Source: Bigelowiella natans CCMP2755 (taxonomy: Eukaryota; Cercozoa; Chlorarachniophyceae). Taken from it: a stretch of 53,808 nucleotides of DNA. The position numbers and the translations under genes are program-made. The number at the start of each line of letters is the position of its first letter. Position 1 is the first letter of the stretch. Positions 46,103 to 53,808 of this stretch are shown piece after piece. The notes under the pieces were generated by a model. The model was not told the DNA's origin, made no database searches, and worked only from the letters and a program-made list of their open reading frames with translations. Location of the stretch: the NCBI GenBank assembly GCA_000320545.1, contig ADNK01000973.1:1-53808 (forward strand), given 5' to 3'.

Positions 46103-48164
46103 ATGGCATCCTCCTCATCTTCGAATCGACCGCGAAAAAAGTATGGAAGGAGACCATCACGAAGTGTCGGAGCCACAAGAAATGTATTGAAATTTCGCTA
46201 TGAAGAATACAGTCCACCTCTAATCGTTCATATTTCTTAGAAAACAAGGATAGAACGGATCCTATCGGAGCAGAAAGACTTAATCCCTGAATATAAGGTA
46301 TCCTAATCATATTCACAGATTTTCTGTAGTTTCTAACCGAAGGGTTTGTAAACAGGAGAAATGCACCAAAGCAGGCACAGCAAATATGAAGTTAAGTAAA
46401 ATGCAACTTATATCGAGCATAGTGGATTGTGTGGGCAAAAATAAGGGTCTACCTACATTCTTTGGAAACTCGGCACTTAAAAAGGAAGCATCATCAAAAA
46501 GAGAGCTATCCTATAGACAAAATAAAGCACATCCTCGTGGACCTAGTCGTCGCCCCAAAAGTGAAGAAACTCCTCAGAGAGGGAAGTTCAATAAAAGGAG
46601 CATAGCATCTTCAGGTGCTAAGACCAAAGAGAAAAAGGCGAGCAATGATGAGTGGTTACGATCGAGTAGCAAGCTTAATGTAAAACTTTCGAGAACAGAA
46701 AAAACAAAGGCATCTCACAAAAATTCATCTAGAAAACGATCAAGCAGAACTGAAATTCGGACAAAGAAAATACCAGATCCGCCCAAGGATGGTATAATAT
46801 CAATAAACAGCGAAGAGAGCACTGGCGGGTCAGATCAGAGGGAAGATATTACTCTCGAAGAAACACTAGCGAGAGATATTGGAATTTCTGAAATTGAGAA
46901 GCTTCAAGAACAGAGAAGGAAAGAACTTCGCGAATATTTAACGTCGCTGGAGCGTGGAGAGGGCAATGATTTGCAGAGCTTGAATACTGGTAATGCTTTG
47001 GCGCCTACTGAGGCTGAGAAGAAGAAAATTCAAACTGTCAGCACCAAGAACGCCAACAAAAAGAGCTCACGAACGGGACAAAGAGATACCGACACATCAA
47101 AAACTTTGGTCAATGAAAAAGCTAATTCAAAGCCATTGAACGTAGCAAAGCTTCTAAAGAGAATTGAAGAAAAGATTGCACAAACTTATCCGAAGTACGA
47201 GGGGGTCGTCAGCCTTAAGGATGGTTTTACATACCAGAAAATGACCCCAATAGAGGATTTTGGAACTAGAATAGATTCTCTCTTATCTCAGATAGGAAAT
47301 CCTGAGTCCCTAGGAGGCTCTGGGATGGGATTCATCCCAGAAAATTCAGATATGGAAAACATGGATAGAATAGATGTGCAGCTCAAGCAGCTTCAAGCGT
47401 TGAAATCTAATAGCAGGCCACTTGAGATAAGCGAGAGAGCACAACAATTGATAAAAAAATTAAAAGCATCACAAAAATCTGGAAAAGACGATGGATCATT
47501 GCTCCTAGGGACAGATCGATCTGCTTTGGGTACCTTAAAAAAGGGAATGTTGAAGGTGCAATCCCAAGAGGTTTCACTTGACCCCTCTGTTGTCCAAAAC
47601 CTCGTTGCTGAAAGTAGAAGAGAGCTCGGAAGTGTTTTCTTAACGCAAAGTAGTGGAAGTTCCCAAAATGTGTTGAAGAGAAATACACAGAGTGAAAAGC
47701 AGAGTTCTATGGATGACTCCGACGGTAAAAGTGAGATAGATCCTGAAGTTGAAGTCTTGGTTGATGGATACAATAATTTGAAGCAAGCTCTTCAAAAGGG
47801 GAAGAATTTAGAGGATTACTACCCAGACGTAGATTTAACAAAGAGGCGCATGGATGACAGCCTCGTGCATTTAAATGAAGCCATGCACATCTTGAAGGAT
47901 TCCAAAACGGTCAAGAACGCAGTGTTACAAGCGCATGCTCCTGAGAGCCATCAGCAACCACTTGCATCTTCCAAATCGCTTCCGCCTTTGCGAGCATCAT
48001 CAAGGCAAATGACAAATATACAAACTCCGCGGTCAATACAAAAACAAGGAAAACTGCATGGGGTCGATGTCTCTGCACAGAGTTTAGTTGCAAAAATGCA
48101 CAATCTCATGGGGAACATGGAGAAGAAGATGCAGAATTTAGAGGGCGAGAGATACGATATCTAG
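46103..48164 (+). CDS. Lys/Ser-rich coiled-coil protein of unknown function, 3 exons, 648 aa
   Basis: Exons 46103-46183, 46241-46297 and 46356-48164 join in phase; the last is an unbroken 602-codon frame. The N terminus MASSSSSNRPRKKYGRRPS is basic. Residues 60-200 are Lys/Ser/Arg-rich and probably disordered. Helical segments follow, including EIEKLQEQRRKELREYLTS, LLKRIEEKIAQTYPKYEG, DVQLKQLQALKSNSRPLEIS and LVAKMHNLMGNMEKKMQNLE at the very end. I recognise no catalytic or named domain. It has far fewer introns than its neighbours. A cytoskeletal or scaffold role would be a guess. It converges on the TMC gene. Confidence 0.82.
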
Positions 48165-49024
48165 TTCTTAAACTTGATGAAGAGATGTTGCAGTACTTAC
48201 CTAGCTAGCTAGTTACATGTCACACAGCGGCCACAATGCCTCTGTTACATGTCAAAGCAGTTGTCTGAATGTGCGAACGCAGGAACACAGCTTTCCTAGT
48301 TTTGCTACCGGTTCTTAGCTAATGTATAAGACGGATGTAATGAAATGTTTAATTTTTTCCAGGGGTCATCCTAATGTAGCTATGCAAAGCAGCGGCTACA
48401 GCGCTTAAGTTGTGTCTGTTTGCTAATGTATATGTACATATTATATTGATATAACGTCACTGTGCGCACATGCGCTGCGATACACGGCGCACCCGCCTTC
48501 TACGCAGCACCTACCTAGCTGGCAATGAGTTCAATAAAGCTGTACGTATATATACGCACAATGCTGACTCATGCGATAATCGTAGTAAGCCGCGATGCAT
48601 CACGCACACGCACACTCTTGCATGCTTACGCGAGGCAAATGAGCAGAGCCTGATGATGCTGACTTTTGTATGACGCGCACGTGATGCTCCATAGCTATCT
48701 GATAATCCAGCAAGTTTAAGATAATTTCCTACAAGAGGATCATCAAGAACTCATAGCACGTTGCCGTGACCTCCTTTATTAAGTCGTCAGTGCACTAGAT
48801 TGCTCTGCTAAACAACCGCATGCAACGACGGACTTGCTTGCTGTTGTGTGGATCGAAATGGTGAAAGATAAAGATATACATGAGTGATGATGCAAATATG
48901 ACGGGCACTAGCACTTGTTATTCATTGCAAACGTACTGGAAGCAAAAAGATGCAGTCGAGATCTGCTACACAGCGTGTTAACAGTGATGACAACAAATCC
49001 AGAAATATCACATTACAAATTTAT
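48165..49024. other. Convergent spacer, CTAG-containing, with one inverted-repeat family end
   Basis: This lies between converging stops. It contains CTAGCTAGCTAG near 48204 and a single family end at 48329-48403. No coding frame is credible. Confidence 0.6.
48329..48403 (+). mobile_element. Solo end of the inverted-repeat element family
   Basis: It reads AGACGGATGTAATGAAATGT, then AATTTTTTCCAGGGGTCATC, CTAATGTAGCTATGCAAAGC and AGCGGCTACAGCG. This is the same 75-base end as in the 43100-43542 element. I found no partner end before the TMC gene, so it is a truncated or decayed copy. Confidence 0.68.
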
Positions 49025-50701
49025 TCAGCGTTTAGATTTGCCATCGTAGGGCTTGGCTGTTTTGTTGAGGACCTCTAATGTCATAGCTTGTCGTTTCACT
49101 GTGTTTTTGAGAAATTCAATTTCTTTCACATGCATCTTTTGGACCTCCTGAAACTTTACATCCTGACTGGCATTTTCATTCTTTTTAAAAAAATATAATA
49201 CAGCTACAACAAGACACGAGAATGCGTAAGGGCCTGCCCAAAAGAAGAAACTAATATTCACTTCTTGCAAAAAGTTCAATATAGTCTCGTATGGCGTATT
49301 CTCCGCGAAAATACCATCGGTGTTGTTGCTTTTAGTTTGGCAGTCCCAGTTGGATACCATGAACCAGTAGTATACAGCTGTAGTACTGACTACCGAGAGA
49401 AGTAAGAAACTTACATAGGCCATTCCTAAACTTTTGGTCGCTCGTGGTGCACTGCGAAGATGTGTGAGAGTGAGCTTTTCGAATTTGAAGTTAAGATAGA
49501 GGAATAAAGTGCTGAGTACTCCACCAAACGGAAATAAGGGTATTGAAATCCAGATGAGTGATTGGAAATAAATGAGATCCACCACGCCCTCAGAGGCTCG
49601 AAACTCCTCATGTACCCACCAATCGGCTAAACAGCTGCAGCACTCACAACTGTCAGAACGCATGCACTCGATAATATAATAGGTAATGAGTGCGGAGGCC
49701 TTCGTGGAGAAGAACTCGATGACAGCTGCTGTGCAAAGAGCGGCGCCGACCTCATCTTCCTGGCACACGTAGGTGTTCTCATCATATGAATAACCACTTT
49801 GAATGGAATTAAAGCTAACTGCAACTAGCGCCAGGACGAAAGTCTGCTTTCCAGCGAATAGTCTCCACATTTGGTGCTGTAGCAACACCCCCGTGTCATC
49901 ATGCTTTTCAAATTCTGTGATCGCTATCGTAGCGTAAGGAAACACCGCCTTCACAAAAGAAAGAACTAAGGGGGGAACAAACTCTCCCCACTGCTTCCCG
50001 ACTCTCGACGTTATTGAAGTTTTGTAAAAGTTGACGCCAATGACGATAAGTGAAGATATTACAATTATTAGGAAGTTGAGGGATATTCCAACGAACTTCC
50101 TCAGAGAGAGACACAGTTTTTCGAAGGAACTTCTACTCGCTATGCTCTCTGACAATTTATCCTCTTGAATCAATTCGTTCAGGTACCGTGATGTTACAAG
50201 TGTCGAATTATTTACTTCAGTCTGATTTACAGATCTATAATCCCATATATTCAGAGCCACTACTGAATATCGACTCTTAATTTTTGAGTCGCTCTCCAGT
50301 AGTACTTTTCGGTGCTGTGAGACCAGAATCCACAGCGACGTCAGCATGAGATAAATTGCCGTAAGCATCACAGAGGAAGAATAAATGGTACTGGGAACGA
50401 TTAACGATGAATAATAAAACCAGATTGGGTACAGCCCTTGCCACTTAGAAAAATCACTCCCACTGGTCGATATCCCAAATGAGATCACTTGTAATAAGAA
50501 TACCGTCAGCCATCCCAGTACCAAGCATATGGTGCTCAGGTACATATACCTATAGAACTCAAAGTACCCTGCCATTCCAGATCCGAATCGTATCTGAATA
50601 ACTTCCAGGTCTTTCTTGAAAGGCAATAGGAACTGGACAATGTCCAACACTCTACTCTGAAACCGCCGGCAGCATCCCCCGCCTCCACTTTCAGTATCCA
50701 T
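49025..50701 (-). CDS. TMC (transmembrane channel-like) family protein, single exon, 558 aa
   Basis: One uninterrupted frame runs from the ATG at 50701-50699 to TGA at 49025. Upstream in-frame codons exist, but the next candidate start is GTG. About ten hydrophobic spans are visible. The first follows IRFGSGMAGYFEFYRYMYL, a typical start of the TMC core. The signature region EGVVDLIYFQSLIWISIPLF, then LTHLRSAPRATKSLG, matches the conserved TMC motif near the penultimate spans. A cysteine cluster (CECCSC) sits in the second half and a short coiled coil at the C terminus. TMC proteins are distant relatives of anoctamins and include mechanosensitive channels in animals. It lacks introns in an otherwise intron-rich window. 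Tandem with the gene at 50807. Confidence 0.88.
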   Translation of the reverse strand: MDTESGGGGCCRRFQSRVLDIVQFLLPFKKDLEVIQIRFGSGMAGYFEFYRYMYLSTICLVLGWLTVFLLQVISFGISTSGSDFSKWQGLYPIWFYYSSLIVPSTIYSSSVMLTAIYLMLTSLWILVSQHRKVLLESDSKIKSRYSVVALNIWDYRSVNQTEVNNSTLVTSRYLNELIQEDKLSESIASRSSFEKLCLSLRKFVGISLNFLIIVISSLIVIGVNFYKTSITSRVGKQWGEFVPPLVLSFVKAVFPYATIAITEFEKHDDTGVLLQHQMWRLFAGKQTFVLALVAVSFNSIQSGYSYDENTYVCQEDEVGAALCTAAVIEFFSTKASALITYYIIECMRSDSCECCSCLADWWVHEEFRASEGVVDLIYFQSLIWISIPLFPFGGVLSTLFLYLNFKFEKLTLTHLRSAPRATKSLGMAYVSFLLLSVVSTTAVYYWFMVSNWDCQTKSNNTDGIFAENTPYETILNFLQEVNISFFFWAGPYAFSCLVVAVLYFFKKNENASQDVKFQEVQKMHVKEIEFLKNTVKRQAMTLEVLNKTAKPYDGKSKR

Positions 50702-50806
50702 ATCTTCGTAGGTCTTGGTACATAAACACACAATATTGCAACAAGTGGCGTTTGCTCTTAGAACAGCAAAATAATAAACGTTGTGACATCTTCGCGCGTT
50801 GCGCTA
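50702..50806. promoter_or_regulatory. Short 105-base tandem spacer upstream of the TMC gene
   Basis: This is the only same-strand short junction of the window. The TMC promoter must lie here or inside the upstream gene. No motif is evident. Confidence 0.4.
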
Positions 50807-51456
50807 CTACACATTTACCTCTTCAACATGATCGATGTTGCCGACATCTTCCACAAGCTCCTGCCGCATTCTGTCTCGTTCAATATTTCTTCGATCTTCG
50901 AATGTTTTCCGTGCTAGCTGCTTTTGTTTCAATTCAAATACTATTTCTGCATTGGCTTTGCCCGATGTTGCCATCGCCTTTCGAAGTCGGTCATTCTCAT
51001 CATACAACTCTTTTCTATCAGACGTCATATCTTCGATCCTCTTCTTATATCGATCAATTTTCTTGTGCATTTTGGTTTCGAGCGCATCCACTTTTACCTA
51101 CATATATCATGTAGGTATGTGTAATAATATAAGGGAGATCATGCTGAAGGCTGAATTTCTGTTGCTACAGGAGTATTCACCTGCATCTCCTTCATCCGTT
51201 CTTCCATGAGCTTCCTGTACCTCTGTTCCTTCGCGTGGTCGTCGAGAAAGGCGTTTGCGATCTGCCCGGAACCTAAAGTTGGGGCGTCCAGATTTGGGTT
51301 GAGAGGGATGGTCTCGGCTTCTATGCTTGAAGCCTTCATCGCAGCGTCCGGATAGCCTGAAAGCCCATTGCCAGTGCCACTGGCCTTCGGGTGGGATCTT
51401 GACCCCTTTCCCGTAATTTTGTATTTCGACCTAGGATCTTGATCTGGTTGCGGCAT
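50807..51456 (-). CDS. Small coiled-coil protein, 2 exons, 188 aa, unrecognised
   Basis: Exons 51181-51456 and 50807-51097 join in phase 0. The first half is polar and likely disordered (MPQPDQDPRSKYKITGKGS). It ends in a charged helix, AKEQRYRKLMEERMKEMQ. The second exon is almost entirely coiled coil: ALETKMHKKIDRYKKRIEDM, ELYDENDRLRKAM, FELKQKQLARKTFEDRR. No named family is recognised. A donor-like GAG|GTAAAT near the stop leaves a further exon possible but unneeded. It is divergent from the RING gene. Confidence 0.68.
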
Positions 51457-51987
51457 GTGTCGTCGTCGTCGTCATCATTACTATGTGCTTTTTCGACTGC
51501 TCCTCCCCCTCCATACCGATCCTGCGTTCGTCGTTACGAGATGAAGGAGACGGGTACAGAAGTAAGATGTTATTCTTCGAAATTCCCCCGATATTCAATT
51601 TCCTAATCCCGGGATTAGAATGAGTCCACAGCATCATCCATGAAATATGGAGCTTAGATCTCGTAGATCTACCATCAGATTTCGAATTTTGGTTGTGTTT
51701 TTGATGAAGCCTGTTGTTCTCTATGTGTGCGTTTGTAGGTGATTTATTAGGTGCGACAAGGAAAATACCCCCCGAAAGGACCCACATTTCTGGCCCAACC
51801 TCCAGTTCTCAAATAGGACAGGAAGAGGAAGGAGAGGGGGCGACGTCCGACACTCCTCCTGGATCAAGGCAGCTCGCTAGTAGCCGCGCTTTTTACGAAG
51901 TGCTTCTCCCCCTCCACCTATTATAATCGTGTGGTCACTCTCCACAGCAGGAATTAATACAACGCCAAAGAGGCGCCGAAACCGGTG
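51457..51987. promoter_or_regulatory. Divergent intergenic region, small coiled-coil protein / RING ligase
   Basis: These 531 bases lie between outward-facing starts. The stop TAA at 51955-51957 precedes the chosen RING start at 51988 in the same frame. No microsatellite or core promoter motif is evident. Confidence 0.45.
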
Positions 51988-52896
51988 ATGGAAGTTGAGG
52001 CGGAGGTGTCCTACTGGTGTCACAACTGCAACAAGGAATTAAATGAGGTGGACGACCGTGACGGCGAAATATACTGTCCACAATGCAACGAATGTTTTGT
52101 CGAGGAAATGGAGGATGGAGGTAGACAAACAGACTCGAAGGCAGATACCGATGAAAAGGTCACTTCTAGTTCGACGCCAGCCGGCACAGAAGGCGGCCAT
52201 GAGTCAAAACGTGAGAGATCAGCAGACACGCAGACGAGTAGTAGCGGAGTTCAATATTCTGTGACCCGAATAGGGGACAACGATGTCCACTTTCACATGA
52301 TGCAAGGCGGACTGGTACCGTTTAATCAGTTACTCAGCAACATTCAGGAGCATGCCAGAATAAGGTTATATTATTATTTCAACAGTCGTTGATACATCCA
52401 GATTCTTTCCGATCCAACTCTGAAATTATACACGATGCAGTTTCGTACCTCTCTTGAGCAGCCTGCAACGGCGTGGGCGAGATCGTAGAAGCATTCAAGA
52501 CATCATCGACGCGATGGTGAACGAGGGAGGAAAGTAAGCATGCCATTGGCATTCAGATAAATGGAGATTTCAGGGGCGAGGACGTGGGAAAGTTCAATAC
52601 TAAAATAATAATAGTGATAATATTAATAATATTAAACACATTACATTCAAAAATGACTTCTTAACTAGTTATGGAACCCCTCCCGCCGCGGAGAGTGCTG
52701 TAAGGCAACTGAAGGAGTGTAAACTGGACCAGAAGCAAGTAGAAAAAATCGCCTCAGGTTGCCCAGTTTGCCAAGATGATTTTAAGGTTTGTAAGTGTGC
52801 GCGCATGTACCGTGTTGTGCAAGTATGTGCGCGCGCGCACACTCACACACACTCACACACACTCACACACACTCACACACACTCACACACACTCAC

Positions 52897-52941
<45 letters not shown>

Positions 52942-53336
52942 TACATATATTATTGCGATTGGAATTCATTCTCCTCATACTTGCTCTGAACCCCCTTCCC
53001 AGGAAGGTGAAACGGTCAAGCAGCTTCCTTGTGGACATTTCTTTCATTCAGATTGTATATTGCCTTGGCTCAAATTGGTAAGCAAACTGCTAAAAACTAA
53101 ATCCCCGCAGCATTATCTAATACTTGTCGTCTCTACTCATGTTGTCTTTCCAGCACAACTCGTGTCCGACTTGTAGACAGCAGCTTCCCACGGTATTTCA
53201 GTGCATTTGAAGTTCAACCCAAAACTGCTTTTACCGAATGCAAAACTCATACAATACATATATCGTCTAGGATGATCCTCATTACGAGCAGCAACAACAG
53301 CAGCGGCAAGCGAACCAAAATTCGTCGTCCAATTAA
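51988..53336 (+). CDS. RNF115/RNF126-like RING-H2 E3 ubiquitin ligase, 6 exons, 255 aa
   Basis: Exons 51988-52364, 52441-52533, 52669-52786, 53003-53077, 53154-53192 and 53271-53336 join in phase to 256 codons. Residues about 7-40 form an N-terminal zinc ribbon, YWCHNCNKEL...IYCPQCNECFVEE, as in RNF115/126, where it binds ubiquitin or cargo adaptors. The RING-H2 domain reads CPVCQDDF, then LPCGHFFHSDCILPWLKL and NSCPTCR, with all eight metal ligands present. The C terminus is Gln/Asn-rich. In animals these ligases act in quality control of mislocalised membrane proteins and receptor sorting. A (CA)n/(TA)n microsatellite fills intron 52787-53002. The chosen start follows an in-frame stop. Confidence 0.93.
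52836..52937. repeat. Compound ACTCAC/CA then TA microsatellite in a RING-gene intron
   Basis: A hexamer-like ACTCACACAC array passes into about 22 TA units. It lies wholly inside the intron 52787-53002. Confidence 0.85.
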
Positions 53337-53808
53337 CTCCACAGGGGGGTTGTATTAGTGTTACAAGCCTCCAAACCTATTAGTTTAGTCATAAAATTCC
53401 GGCCCCACAGGACCTCTTTGGCATCGAAACATAGCTACTAGCATGGCGAGGCATACCTTGCCGGGAATCGTTGTCAACGGGCCATTGTTCCATTTGGTAG
53501 CGCAGTGCAAATAGATAACAGGGTTTCGGATATACGTCGCATGTGGTATCAGAGTACATATTGTTACATATATGAGAAGGATGAAATAATGATTACAATT
53601 CTTCAATGGTCATCCTAATGTAGCTACCCATGCACATATATATATATATATATGAGACGGATGTGATGAAGAATCAAATTTTTTCAATGGTCAATGTTAG
53701 TAAAATCGGCAATCTAGATGCTATGCATCATGTCTAGATGTGTGCATAGTAGCGATATACATACAGCCTTCACTTGTACTTCCAATAGACATGGTATCCG
53801 ATATATAT
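53337..53808. other. 3' flank of the RING gene with two direct fragments of the inverted-repeat family
   Basis: There is no coding frame. CTTCAATGGTCATCCTAATG followed by TAGCTACC lies at about 53600-53627. A second end, AGACGGATGTGATGAAGAAT followed by AATTTTTTCAATGGTCAATG, starts at 53655. A TA run separates them. TCTAGATG words follow to the window edge. Confidence 0.6.

Noticed and set aside
45841-46176. Minus-strand 111-codon frame upstream of the coiled-coil gene
   Set aside because: It overlaps the real first exon of the plus-strand gene at 46103 and the divergent promoter, with no family similarity.

Overview
This is a gene-dense, intron-rich eukaryotic nuclear window, most likely from a microbial alga with a complex (secondary) plastid. 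Introns are GT-AG, mostly 50-600 bases, and packed with microsatellites (TA, CA/GT, GA/CT, trinucleotides) and long G or C runs. Two genes point to a photosynthetic host: a Cpn60 chaperonin precursor whose first exon reads as a signal peptide followed by a transit-like stretch, and a REVEILLE/LHY-CCA1-like SHAQKYF MYB factor with its C-terminal LCL domain. I cannot place the species; a chlorarachniophyte or another secondary-plastid alga would fit. I saw no rRNA, tRNA or CRISPR array.

Layout, left to right: PPP1R21-like endosomal coiled-coil protein (-, 3' end beyond the window); a gene-poor degenerate block; TM9SF nonaspanin (-); a large basic disordered protein (+); the RVE8-type MYB factor (-); a 23-exon protein with two copies of a beta-rich domain (+); plastid-type Cpn60 (-, 21 exons); MTMR14/Jumpy-like phosphatase (+); TRAPPC11 (-); an Apple/PAN-GH47 ER alpha-mannosidase fusion (+); a caprin-like RGG protein (-); a coiled-coil protein (+); an intronless TMC channel-like protein (-); a small coiled-coil protein (-); an RNF115/126-like RING-H2 ubiquitin ligase (+). 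Exon boundaries were traced by hand from splice sites, phase and family similarity. For most genes the traced exons sum to an intact frame.

Gene order is strikingly regular. From TM9SF onward the strand alternates except at one place (TMC and its small neighbour), so genes form divergent pairs with 0.3-0.6 kb between starts and convergent pairs with 0.8-1.5 kb between stops. The convergent spacers carry CTAG/GCATGC-rich sequence, and most also carry ends of one dispersed inverted-repeat element family (full copies at 20113-20265 and 43100-43542). This is the main non-genic structure of the window.

Several genes belong to the endomembrane system (TM9SF, TRAPPC11, ER mannosidase, MTMR14, PPP1R21), but they are not an operon and no pathway link is claimed. 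Points needing a second look are the Apple-GH47 fusion, an apparent exon-order anomaly in TRAPPC11, a probable one-base frameshift at a G7 run in the MTMR14 gene, and the duplicated-domain protein that I could not name.
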